A DNA stretch of 64,000 bases from CAYPPG01 sp964412555 (lineage in GTDB: Bacteria > Hinthialibacterota > Hinthialibacteria > Hinthialibacterales > Hinthialibacteraceae). The stretch spans positions 62,001-126,000 of the forward strand of contig CAYPPG010000004.1 of assembly GCA_964412555.1 (NCBI GenBank). Reading direction: 5' to 3'. Position 1 is the stretch's first letter. Each line of letters starts with the position of its first letter. This document shows positions 7,967 through 15,665 of the stretch, one piece after another. Made by a program: the position numbers and the translations under genes. The notes beneath the pieces are model-generated. The model saw nothing but the letters and a program-made list of their open reading frames with translations. It ran no database searches and was not told where the DNA came from.

Positions 7967-8629
7967 TTATCGTAATACCTTGAGGTTGACCAGACTGCTT
8001 TTGCCTGCTTTGATCGCGCCGTGAAAACCGAAGCGTTCCTCGATGATTTTGAATTTGCGTAATCCGTTCGAATACGAAGTGTTGGAGGGTTTGTCAAACA
8101 CGGTGGGAGGCTCATAGCCGGCCACTTCGGTCATGTGCCAGGCGACCCATTCGGCAAATCCTTCTTCTCTCTCCCCGGCTCCCCCCGCAAATCCCTCGTG
8201 CCGCTGCCATGCGTGGGCGTATTCATGGGCGATAGTGGCAAACAGATCGTTGATGGGCAGGCTGTTCTGGACATAAATCATGATCTTGCCGTCCTCAACC
8301 ATGCATAATCCACAGAAATTATTCCGTTTGCCAATGCCACCTTGGCTCAATTGTTGTAATTTCCCCGCGGAAACAGCCTTCACTTCGATGGGTTCGGTGG
8401 GAGTAAAGCGAAACAGAAAATCTCCGTATTCTTTCACTTTTGCAAATAATTCCTGCACCAGATCATCATTATGTTTCCCCCCTCCGGATGCGGTTGACGA
8501 AGAGGAGTCGCGCAAATTGGCCGTCAATTCCCGGCTGACTGCGGTACGCCGTTTCCGTTCCCGCATGATGAGGGGAATAAGAACAAGAATTCCCAATATC
8601 AAGCAAATCAAAAGCGGATAGGATTCCAT
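7967..8629 (-). CDS. Membrane-anchored DA1-like zinc metallopeptidase
   Basis: 220 residues from the ATG at 8629 (MESYPLL), which opens an N-terminal transmembrane segment (LLICLILGILVLIPLI) followed by a basic stop (MRERKRR) and a Ser/Gly-rich linker. The C-terminal domain has the gluzincin motif HEYAH (residues 135-139) and a downstream EEGFAEWVAWHM, with the Glu expected as third zinc ligand; this arrangement matches the DA1-like peptidase family. Between them lies a strand-rich region ending in GKIMIYVQNSLP. It is convergent with umuC (2 bp apart). An in-frame ATG at 8668 is less likely, because a TATAAT-like box (8674-8679 on the minus strand) sits directly before it. The substrate is unknown. 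Confidence 0.6.
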   Translation of the reverse strand: MESYPLLICLILGILVLIPLIMRERKRRTAVSRELTANLRDSSSSTASGGGKHNDDLVQELFAKVKEYGDFLFRFTPTEPIEVKAVSAGKLQQLSQGGIGKRNNFCGLCMVEDGKIMIYVQNSLPINDLFATIAHEYAHAWQRHEGFAGGAGEREEGFAEWVAWHMTEVAGYEPPTVFDKPSNTSYSNGLRKFKIIEERFGFHGAIKAGKSSLVNLKVLR

Positions 8630-8865
8630 GATCCCTTGTATCTCCTCAAAGTTCGCACATTTCTCCATTCATTATACCGGACTCACAGAAACGTGGAACT
8701 GAATTGTTCCCTTCTTTAAAAGTACCCTTAATTGATCGGAAATCCAAATATACAATTGTCATATCGATTGTATTCTTTGTGAAGTCAATATTCTTTTGGC
8801 CTGGCAAATAGATTGAAAGTACGTGTAATCGAGTATAATGAAGAAAAACCGCGTGAGGTCGCGTT

Positions 8866-9051
8866 ATGAATAATAAAGAAATCATTTTCGTAATTGAAGA
8901 AGAGCCTGATAGAGGATACTGTGCCCACGCTTTGAACGAGTCAATCTTTACCCAAGCCGATCGATTGGATCAATTGCATGAACGAATTCGCGATGCGGTT
9001 CGCTGCCATTTTGATGAAGGAAAAGAACCCAAAGTAATCCATCTGCATTGA
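8866..9051 (+). CDS. HicB-like small protein, orphan
   Basis: 61 residues with the partial RNase-H-like HicB/UPF0150 pattern: IIFVIEEEPDRGYCAHALNE, SIFTQADRLDQLHERIRDAV, RCHFDEGKEPKVIHLH. This family is often mislabelled 2-oxoisovalerate dehydrogenase. Relatives that I recall continue some residues past the KVIxLH end, so this copy may be slightly short. No HicA toxin lies beside it: the next gene is a pseudopilin 77 bp downstream. A role as lone antitoxin remnant or regulator is inference. Confidence 0.6.
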   Translation: MNNKEIIFVIEEEPDRGYCAHALNESIFTQADRLDQLHERIRDAVRCHFDEGKEPKVIHLH

Positions 9052-9128
9052 AATTCATATTAAACTAACCGGCAAGTACTAACTTATGTGGGTTCATTTG
9101 AACAATCGAGAAAGGGAGGGAAAAAAGA

Positions 9129-9755
9129 ATGAAAAACAGACAAGCCTTTACACTAATCGAGCTCTTGATCGTCGTCGCGATTATCGGGATTCTGGCGGCA
9201 ATCGCTGTGCCGAATTTCCTGAACGCGCAGGTGCGGGCGAAAGCAGCACGGACATTTGCCGACATCAAGATGCTGTATGATCAAGCCGGTATTCGTCATT
9301 TGGACACCGGTTTGTGGTTGATCGACGGCAACGACACCAGTCACGGTCCACCGGAAAAATGCGCTTTACCTGGTGGATTCAGTTTTTTCGGGAACACCTG
9401 TGCGAGTGCGGGAGTCAATTGCGGCGGTTTGGGTGACAACCATTTTAACGGCCGAATCTGGGGACTCATGACCACACCGGTCAGTTACATCAGTTCCATT
9501 CCCCACGATCCCTTCATGAAAGGACTGTTTTATGGATACGAAGACCGGGATTGCGCCAATTCGGACCAGGGTACCCATTGGCTGATCTTCGCCGCCGGAC
9601 CGGACGGAGATCACGGGGATTGGCTCGACGGTCGCCATGCGAAACCGTACAATCCCTCGAACGGCGTCGTTTCGAACGGGGATGTGTGGAAAGCCATGCC
9701 CCTGCGTGGTGGACGCTTTTTCGAAGAAATTGGACTTTATAATACGTATTTCTAA
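9129..9755 (+). CDS. Type IV pilin-like / type II secretion pseudopilin
   Basis: 208 residues. The prepilin leader is short (MKNRQA), followed by the processing and methylation signal FTLIELLIVVAIIGILAA and then VPNFLNAQVRAKAARTFADI. A prepilin peptidase would cut before the Phe. The C-terminal part has the segments TTPVSYISSIPHDPF and WLIFAAGPDGDHGDW, then YNPSNGVVSNGDVW, which recur in the two other pseudopilins here (23140-23703, 56714-57301). The Asp/Gly-rich end resembles the calcium-binding region of GspG. A strong ribosome site (GGGAGGG) precedes the ATG. No secretion or pilus machinery genes are adjacent. Confidence 0.85.
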   Translation: MKNRQAFTLIELLIVVAIIGILAAIAVPNFLNAQVRAKAARTFADIKMLYDQAGIRHLDTGLWLIDGNDTSHGPPEKCALPGGFSFFGNTCASAGVNCGGLGDNHFNGRIWGLMTTPVSYISSIPHDPFMKGLFYGYEDRDCANSDQGTHWLIFAAGPDGDHGDWLDGRHAKPYNPSNGVVSNGDVWKAMPLRGGRFFEEIGLYNTYF

Positions 9756-9886
9756 TATTCTTGCCTTCTTTTACTGCTTGACTATCCTATATATCTCATT
9801 ATATTAAAATAGATGGGCCGAAAGGTGTGACTCATCCTACATATTTGCGAATCCCAAACCAATAGCGAATTCAGGAAAGGAATCGA

Positions 9887-10549
9887 GTGAAAAAATCGCT
9901 TGTTGTGTTATTACTATCATTTTCGAGCATCATATCATGTAGCTCAATACTACTGGCTTGTGAAAACGAAAATGGGTGGTTTACTTTGTTCAACGGGAAA
10001 AATCTCGACGGATGGAAGGCGGTAGAGAATCCGGATTCGGTATATGTGGAAGACGGAATGCTCACTGCGGATGGGCCACGGGCGCATTTGTTTTATGTCG
10101 GGCCGGTTCTGGATGCCGATTTCAAAAATTTTATCTTTCGGGCGGATGTCAAAACCTTGCCGGGTACCAATTCCGGCATTTTCTTTCACACCGAATATGA
10201 AAAAGCCTCCTCTCCGCACAAAGGCTATGAAGTGCAGATCAATAACTCGATGCCGCGCGAAAAGATCAAAACCGGCAGCTTGTATCGGATCAAAAATGTG
10301 TATGAATCGGAGGTGAAAGACAATGTCTGGTTTACCATGGAAATCACGGTGACCGGTAAACATGTTGTCGTGAAAGCGGATGGAAAAACGATTATGGATT
10401 ACACCGAGCCGGAGGACCATGTTCCGCCGCGCAGCCATCCGAAACGGTATATTTCCAATGGAACATTCGCCTTGCAATTTCACGACCCGAACAGCAAGGT
10501 CTTTTTCAAGAATATCAAAGTCAAACCGCTTCCCGATCCTGAGAATTAA
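9887..10549 (+). CDS. DUF1080 (3-keto-disaccharide hydrolase-like) lipoprotein
   Basis: 220 residues starting at GTG 9887 with an AGGAAAGG ribosome site. The signal peptide ends in a lipobox (ILLAC, Cys25). The mature domain is a concanavalin-like beta sandwich of the DUF1080 family: WFTLFNGKNLDGWKAV, DFKNFIFRADVKTLPGTNSGIFFHTEY, KGYEVQINNS, TGSLYRIKNVY, NVWFTMEITVTGKHVVVKADGK, FALQFHDPNSKVFFKNIKVKPL. Members have been linked to cleavage of 3-keto-glycosides. The importer operon starts 26 bp downstream on the same strand and may be cotranscribed. Confidence 0.85.
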   Translation: MKKSLVVLLLSFSSIISCSSILLACENENGWFTLFNGKNLDGWKAVENPDSVYVEDGMLTADGPRAHLFYVGPVLDADFKNFIFRADVKTLPGTNSGIFFHTEYEKASSPHKGYEVQINNSMPREKIKTGSLYRIKNVYESEVKDNVWFTMEITVTGKHVVVKADGKTIMDYTEPEDHVPPRSHPKRYISNGTFALQFHDPNSKVFFKNIKVKPLPDPEN

Positions 10550-10575
10550 AATACGGGATAATTCAAGGAACAACC

Positions 10576-11532
10576 GTGCTCTATTTTTTTCAAAACTTTC
10601 GGCTCCAATCCACCATTTGTTTGTTGTTCTTTTCACTCATTTTTCAATCGTTTTGGATAGGATGCCAGCAACATTCCGCACCGGCGGAAAGCGGAAAAGA
10701 GATCCGTTTTGTCGAGATTGAAGAACCTGATTTTCTCCCGATCCCGTTCGAGGAATCGATTCCGGAATCGGCTCCGAAGCGTATCGTGAGTTTGCTGCCT
10801 TCCTGTACGGAAATACTCTTCGCTTTGGAACTGGGTGATCGCGTGATCGGAGTGGATCGTTGGGCGGATTATCCGCCTGCCGTAGAAAATCTTCCCAGAC
10901 TCGGTGATTATACCAAAGTGAATACCGAAACCATCATCGACCTGAAACCGGATTTGGTCATATTGCATCAAAGCCATTCTGAGGCCGGGGAACTCCTTCG
11001 GCGAGCCGGTATTCCGATCTTTATTTACCGGCATTTTCATTCCGACAATGTGTATGAGGGTATCGCCGCTGTGGCGGAAGCAGCGGATGTGGAACAACGT
11101 GGCGCCAAACTGGTCAACGCGATCCAAGATCGAATTGCAGCTGTAGAAGAGCGGTATGAAGAGACATCTCGAAAAAAAGTGTTGGTCGTTTTCGAACGGT
11201 ATCCTTCGTTATCCATCGCGACTCGAAACAGTTTTTTTCACAACTTGATTCAGTCGGCAGGTGGCATAAATATCTCGGCGAATGTAGAATCCACAAAAGC
11301 GTTCACGTATGTCAGTCTCGAACAAATTATCGATTGGAAACCGGATGTCATTATCGATCTGGCGTTCGGGAACAAGAAAGAAGAAGGCATTCAAGAAGCC
11401 AAACAATTTTGGGGAGAGGTGATCGGAGAGAATACATCCGTCTATCTTCTCAACGCGCCTGTGATCACGCGAACCGGACCGCGTATGTGGTTTTGTGTAG
11501 AGTTGTTGGCAAAGCTCATTCATGATGAATAA
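10576..11532 (+). CDS. ABC importer substrate-binding lipoprotein (BtuF/FepB-like)
   Basis: 318 residues from GTG 10576 with AAGGA seven bases upstream. Lipobox WIGC, followed by a class III periplasmic binding fold: PKRIVSLLPSCTEILFALEL, RVIGVDRWADYPP, TETIIDLKPDLVILHQ, AGIPIFIYRHF, a long helix linker, LIQSAGGINISAN, VSLEQIIDWKPDVIIDLAFG and RTGPRMWFCVELLAKLI. It delivers cobalamin, heme or a ferric chelate to the permease; sequence alone does not say which, and I see no cobalamin riboswitch upstream. The end overlaps the permease gene by 11 bp. Confidence 0.85.
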   Translation: MLYFFQNFRLQSTICLLFFSLIFQSFWIGCQQHSAPAESGKEIRFVEIEEPDFLPIPFEESIPESAPKRIVSLLPSCTEILFALELGDRVIGVDRWADYPPAVENLPRLGDYTKVNTETIIDLKPDLVILHQSHSEAGELLRRAGIPIFIYRHFHSDNVYEGIAAVAEAADVEQRGAKLVNAIQDRIAAVEERYEETSRKKVLVVFERYPSLSIATRNSFFHNLIQSAGGINISANVESTKAFTYVSLEQIIDWKPDVIIDLAFGNKKEEGIQEAKQFWGEVIGENTSVYLLNAPVITRTGPRMWFCVELLAKLIHDE

Positions 11533-12544
11533 TTCCCTTCCCTCAATCGACGGCTTACAGCCCACGCGATTTTTTCTGATCGTTTCCGTCTTTTTGATTG
11601 TTTTACTCCTCAGTCTCGTTTTTGCCATCGTAGTCGGTCCCACAACACTTGATCTTGGAAAAGTATTCGCGGGAAACGATATAAATCGGGATTGGTTCAA
11701 AGTCGCATCGATCCGGTTCCCACGCGCGATAGCCGCAATGATCGTGGGGGGATGCCTGGCGGGCGCCGGAGTCATCTTTCAAGCATTGATTCACAATCCG
11801 CTTGCGAGTCCTTACATTCTTGGGGTATCCGCTGGAGGATCATTGGGGGCGGTTTGTGCGTTGGCATTGGGAATTGTGCACATCATTCCGTTTTCTTTTA
11901 CGGGATGCATGATCGCCATTTTATTGGTTTTCATGGTCGCCCGTACGAACGGACGGTTGTTTGCGGATACGCTTTTATTGGCCGGGGTTATCGTCAATAC
12001 CTTTTTCTCCGCCTGTATCATGTTTGTCACCTATATGACGGGCAGTGATCAAACATTACGCATCATGCGCTGGGTCATCGGCGGAATTTCCGATTTGTAT
12101 GAATGGAGTACATTGGGCATTAGTTTTTTCTTGTTGTTGATCTTGACCGTCGTTCTCTGTTTTTCTGGGAGAACGCTGAATTTGTTAGCGATCAGCGACG
12201 ATACAGCGGAACGGATGGGCGTAAAAATACAATCGATTCGTATTTGGTTATTCGTGTTGGCATCGTTGCTGACCGCCATTGCAGTATCGATCAGCGGACC
12301 GATTGGCTTCGTAGGATTGATTGTTCCACACATTTTACGATTGATCATCGGCGTAGATCACCGGCTTCTGATTCCGGTTTCCATCCTGGCCGGCGGAAGT
12401 TTTCTAGTTATCGCCAATACGCTGGCTGCGGTAATATGGCGGATTCCTTTGCCGGTTGGAATGATCACCGCTTTTCTGGGAGGGCCATTCTTCATTTGGC
12501 TGATGAAAACGAGAGAAATTCGGAGGTCGGGTTATGGAAACTAA
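11522..12544 (+). CDS. ABC importer permease (BtuC/FecCD family)
   Basis: 340 residues with about ten hydrophobic segments. Family signatures include VASIRFPRAIAAMIVGGCLAGAG and FQALIHNPLASPYILGVSAGGSLGAV, then MRWVIGGISD, TAERMGVKIQSIRIW and ISGPIGFVGLIVPHILRLIIGVDHR (the coupling helix region), ending in GMITAFLGGPFFIWLMK. It would dimerise and work with the binding protein (10576) and ATPase (12534). Both neighbouring genes overlap it by 11 bp, so the three form one translationally coupled operon. Confidence 0.9.
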   Translation: MMNNSLPSIDGLQPTRFFLIVSVFLIVLLLSLVFAIVVGPTTLDLGKVFAGNDINRDWFKVASIRFPRAIAAMIVGGCLAGAGVIFQALIHNPLASPYILGVSAGGSLGAVCALALGIVHIIPFSFTGCMIAILLVFMVARTNGRLFADTLLLAGVIVNTFFSACIMFVTYMTGSDQTLRIMRWVIGGISDLYEWSTLGISFFLLLILTVVLCFSGRTLNLLAISDDTAERMGVKIQSIRIWLFVLASLLTAIAVSISGPIGFVGLIVPHILRLIIGVDHRLLIPVSILAGGSFLVIANTLAAVIWRIPLPVGMITAFLGGPFFIWLMKTREIRRSGYGN

Positions 12545-13337
12545 TCCCAAAACGCGATCTCCCCTTCTCGAAGCTGTGAATGTCCAATTTCATTACAGCC
12601 ATGACGGATTTGCATTGCAGGACATTCAGGTTCAGCTTGCCCCTGGTAGTTTCAATGTCATTCTCGGTCCCAACGGTTCAGGGAAAAGTACTTTGATCCG
12701 GTTACTCTGCGGATTGTTGATGCCACAAACAGGCCATGTTTGCTTAGATGGAAAATCGTTGATTGCGATTTCTCCCCGGCGCCGCGGCCGCTCCATCGCG
12801 TTCCTTTCCCAAAATGAACCGAGTCATCTCCCTTTTACGGTCTTCGATATCGTCATGATGGGCCGTTATCCTTATCAAGGATTATGGCCGTTCGACTCCA
12901 AATGGGACATTCAAGCCGTCAATGACGCGATGAAACGAGTGCATGTCGATCATTTTCGAAATCGTCTGATTACGGAACTGTCAGGTGGAGAAAAGCAGCG
13001 AGTCTATTTGGCACGTGCGCTGGCGCAGACACCACGAATTCTGTTGTTGGATGAACCGGCCTCGAATCTGGACTTGGCTCATCAAATCGAATTGTATCAG
13101 TTATTGAACCATTTCAATCAAGAAGAAGGCATGACAATTGCCACCATCTCGCATGAAATCAACATTGCAACTCGATTTTCTACACAAATTATCCTCATAC
13201 GGGATGGACGAATTCTTCAGTCGGGAAAACCAAATGAAGTGATGTCAGAAAATACACTACAAGAAATTTATGATGTGCCTATGCATCACATTCGAGATGA
13301 AAAGACGGGAAAAACATTTTTTTTTCCAGAAATGTAA
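12534..13337 (+). CDS. ABC importer ATPase (BtuD/FecE family)
   Basis: 267 residues with the complete ABC set: Walker A GPNGSGKST, Q-loop FLSQNE, signature LSGGEKQR, Walker B ILLLDEP, D-loop SNLDLAH and switch histidine ISHEIN. The short region after the Q-loop (PFTVFDIVMMGRYPYQG) is typical of iron-siderophore and cobalamin importers. Last gene of the BtuFCD-like operon; the next gene is convergent, 37 bp away. Confidence 0.9.
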   Translation: METNPKTRSPLLEAVNVQFHYSHDGFALQDIQVQLAPGSFNVILGPNGSGKSTLIRLLCGLLMPQTGHVCLDGKSLIAISPRRRGRSIAFLSQNEPSHLPFTVFDIVMMGRYPYQGLWPFDSKWDIQAVNDAMKRVHVDHFRNRLITELSGGEKQRVYLARALAQTPRILLLDEPASNLDLAHQIELYQLLNHFNQEEGMTIATISHEINIATRFSTQIILIRDGRILQSGKPNEVMSENTLQEIYDVPMHHIRDEKTGKTFFFPEM

Positions 13338-13374
13338 AAATTCACATGATATATTTGAATATCGTGAAGGTGAT

Positions 13375-13881
13375 TCACAAAAAAAGCTTGTTAATGTCTT
13401 TCATAGAAATGAAAAGTTTGTTTTGAGTATCGGGAAAAGGTTGAAAACCGTAGTGTTCGTAAAAACTCCTGGCCTCATTATTGATGGCATCTACAATAAC
13501 CGCCATGGAAGCAATTTCTTCACTGTGTCGCAGACTCCGGAACAAGGCGTCCATAAGCAAGGTTTCTCCCAATCCTTGTCCCCGGAAATTCTGATCGACG
13601 GCAAGGCGTCCGAGAAGAGTAGCGGGGATAAGAGGATAATGTGGAAGTTTCCGGGCGATTGACTCCGGAAGATTTTCATGTCGAATGCCTGTAGCCGAAA
13701 GTGTATAATATCCGGCGATTGTTGATTGATCTTTCTGGCATAAAACAAATACGGCGGCGACTCGTTTTCGCATATCCTGTCCGGCATAACGGTGAAGATA
13801 CATATCTAAGTCTTCTATGCCACAAGTAAACTCAGAACGAGGATGATGCTTTCCCAATGGTTCAATGAGGTAGGAGGACAA
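13375..13881 (-). CDS. GNAT-type acetyltransferase toxin (TacT/AtaT-like)
   Basis: 168 residues of the GNAT fold. The acetyl-CoA pyrophosphate loop is RGQGLGETLL (residues 100-109), preceded by the strand LLGRLAVDQNF. The C-terminal part has YEHYGFQPF, with Tyr144 in the position of the catalytic tyrosine of TacT-like toxins. The N-terminus (FTCGIEDLDMYLHRYAGQD) is the typical start of toxins that acetylate the amino group of charged tRNA. It follows the DUF1778-type antitoxin gene by 4 bp, which fixes the assignment as a type II toxin-antitoxin pair. The target tRNA cannot be predicted. Confidence 0.88.
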   Translation of the reverse strand: MSSYLIEPLGKHHPRSEFTCGIEDLDMYLHRYAGQDMRKRVAAVFVLCQKDQSTIAGYYTLSATGIRHENLPESIARKLPHYPLIPATLLGRLAVDQNFRGQGLGETLLMDALFRSLRHSEEIASMAVIVDAINNEARSFYEHYGFQPFPDTQNKLFISMKDINKLFL

Positions 13882-13885
13882 TAGC

Positions 13886-14161
13886 CTACCCTTTTTGCAT
13901 TGTTTTTATGTAACGTATTGCAGCACGCTCCAGGCGGGGAGGAATTTCACGATCTTCCAGGAGGGATTGGACAAAAAATTCCCTATCCAGCGCTGTTAAC
14001 GAAAGAATCTCTTTTTCCTGAACAACTTGTTGAGCTACTTGATATGCGCTGTGAATAACAAATTCAGATAAAGACTGCCCCTGTATGGTAGCGGCTTGCA
14101 CCAAAAGGGCTTGTTGATCCGGATCAAGTTGGGTTTCGATACCTTCGATTTTCGAATGCAT
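13886..14161 (-). CDS. DUF1778 (TacA-like) ribbon-helix-helix antitoxin
   Basis: 91 residues from the ATG at 14161, which has AGGTG six bases upstream; a GTG at 14170 would add MNN. The N-terminal ribbon (GIETQLDPDQQALLVQAA) and helices (GQSLSEFVIHSAYQVAQQVV) form the DNA-binding RHH domain. The C-terminal tail (LTALDREFFVQSLLEDREIP) is the toxin-neutralising region typical of DUF1778. Located just upstream of the GNAT toxin. The inverted repeat at 14198-14211 lies in its promoter region and may be the autoregulatory operator. Confidence 0.85.
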   Translation of the reverse strand: MHSKIEGIETQLDPDQQALLVQAATIQGQSLSEFVIHSAYQVAQQVVQEKEILSLTALDREFFVQSLLEDREIPPRLERAAIRYIKTMQKG

Positions 14162-14197
14162 ATTGTTCACCTGAAATTTTCCTATATATGAATTGTA

Positions 14198-14211
14198 CGG
14201 TATATGTACCG
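14198..14211. promoter_or_regulatory. Candidate operator of the TacAT-type pair
   Basis: CGGTATATGTACCG, a perfect inverted repeat with 5-base arms (CGGTA/TACCG), 37-50 bp upstream of the antitoxin start. RHH antitoxins commonly repress their own operon at such sites. The functional claim is inference. Confidence 0.4.
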
Positions 14212-14272
14212 ATCATACAAGAATAAAAAATATGAAAAGGTCTGATTTATAGATGCAAAAAGATATCTTGTT

Positions 14273-15193
14273 TTATCTCCAAACCGGTGCTCCTGGAATA
14301 TTCACCCGGACGGCATAAACCCCTGTACGGGCAGTGATGAATAGAACTTTGTTATTCCGACCACCGAAAGCACAATTAGCGGGTTGTTCAGGAACTTCGA
14401 TGACGGCAATGCGTTTCCCGGCGGGATTGAATACCACAACACCTTCCCGTGACGTTGTATACAGATTGCCTTCGCTATCAACCTTGATTCCGTCCGGAGT
14501 TCCAATTTCTACGAATACTTTCCCCTCTTTAAGAGATCCATCTTCATCGACTTTGAATGACCGAATATGATTGCGCTGGGATGAATCTGCAATGTATAAG
14601 ATTTTCTCATCGGGGGAGAAAGCCAATCCATTGGGACGGTCAAAATCGTCCGACAAGAGAATCAAATCCTTGCCGGGCATGATACGATATACGCCGTGGA
14701 ATGAAAGTTCCTTTTCTTCTGTGCGGACACCGTACGGAGGGTCAGTGAAGAAAATCATGCCGTCGGAACGAACGACACAGTCATTGGGGCTATTCAAGCG
14801 TTTCCCTTGGTATCGATCTGCGATGACAGTAATTTTGCCGTCTTTTTCCGTTCGGGATACACGGCGGTTTCCATGTTCGCAAGCGATCAAGCGGCCTTGC
14901 AAATCGAAAGTCAATCCGTTTGAATTGCCGCTGTTTTCCCGCCAAACAGAGGTTCCTTCGCGGCGTACCCATTTGACGATGTGATGGGCGGGAATATCGC
15001 TGAACAAGAGATATCCTTCCCGATGCCAAACAGGACCCTCGGTAAAACGAAAACCATCAGCCAGTTTTCGGACTTCTGAGGCTACAATTTCCTCAGTTTC
15101 TTCTGATTCACTAGAAATCAAAGGGAAAACATTTAGAGCGAGAAAAAAAGCAAAAACTCCCAAAATAATAAACCACTTTCGTTTCAACATCAT
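14273..15193 (-). CDS. SMP-30/gluconolactonase-like beta-propeller protein, exported
   Basis: 306 residues with an N-terminal signal/anchor (KWFIILGVFAFFLALNVFPL). The six-bladed SMP-30/LRE fold shows the usual landmarks: FTEGPVWHREGYLLFSDIP with the metal-ligand Glu, GNSNGLTFDLQGRLIACEHG, LNSPNDCVVRSDGMIFFTDPPYG with the Asn-Asp pair, RPNGLAFSPDEKILYIADS, and GTPDGIKVDSEGNLYTT with Asp. Family members hydrolyse sugar lactones. The signal places it outside the cytoplasm, which fits a scheme of extracellular sugar oxidation and hydrolysis. GGAG precedes the tandem ATGs. Confidence 0.82.
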   Translation of the reverse strand: MMLKRKWFIILGVFAFFLALNVFPLISSESEETEEIVASEVRKLADGFRFTEGPVWHREGYLLFSDIPAHHIVKWVRREGTSVWRENSGNSNGLTFDLQGRLIACEHGNRRVSRTEKDGKITVIADRYQGKRLNSPNDCVVRSDGMIFFTDPPYGVRTEEKELSFHGVYRIMPGKDLILLSDDFDRPNGLAFSPDEKILYIADSSQRNHIRSFKVDEDGSLKEGKVFVEIGTPDGIKVDSEGNLYTTSREGVVVFNPAGKRIAVIEVPEQPANCAFGGRNNKVLFITARTGVYAVRVNIPGAPVWR

Positions 15194-15286
15194 CCTTCTC
15201 CTTTTTCAATATTGAATTGAAATCGGTTCATTGTACAAGCATGAAAGTAGACTTCCAGGTTGGATTGTTTCTTGGTAAGTTTGAAC

Positions 15287-15655
15287 TCAGTCTTCCAACG
15301 GTTCGACTTTGATTGTGGAGACTTTTGCTTTTTTCAAAATCGTGATGTCACCATCGACGGTTCCAATGGGTGTAACCTCGCTGGCAGCACGGGGCTTATC
15401 GTCTGTGGAAGCGGGAGTCGGTCCGTAAAAAATGCAAAACGCATGCCCCGGCGGCCAATAGGCCAGTTCTCCAATATCCATCAATTCCCTTCCCTCTTCC
15501 ACATCGAGCGTGACAGGAATTCCAAAATAGATTTCATCTCCCCACGTGGTATAAGGAAAATCAAAAGGCAAAGCGTCATAGATTGTTTGAGCGGTTTGGT
15601 TTTCCAATAGCGTGGCAGTCAATTCCACATCGCCTACAGTAATTTTGATTTTCAT
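15287..15655 (-). CDS. Cyclophilin-like fold protein (DUF3830/TM1367-like)
   Basis: The real gene is about 122 residues from one of two adjacent ATGs (15658 or 15655); GAGG upstream favours 15655. It shows the small cyclophilin-like pattern: MKIKITVGDVELTATLLEN, IYDALPFDF, TTWGDEIYFGIPV, ELAYWPPGHAFCIFYGPTPA and IGTVDGDITIL. The fold resembles peptidyl-prolyl isomerase, but relatives lack the known catalytic set and their function is unsettled. It starts 8 bp after the stop of the GH172-type gene and probably shares its transcript. Confidence 0.75.
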   Translation of the reverse strand: MKIKITVGDVELTATLLENQTAQTIYDALPFDFPYTTWGDEIYFGIPVTLDVEEGRELMDIGELAYWPPGHAFCIFYGPTPASTDDKPRAASEVTPIGTVDGDITILKKAKVSTIKVEPLED

Positions 15656-15665
15656 CATATCCTCA

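Noticed and set aside
9756..10575. Cobalamin riboswitch upstream of the BtuFCD-like operon
   Set aside because: No B12-box-like segment is visible in the leader, and the DUF1080 gene occupies the upstream region.
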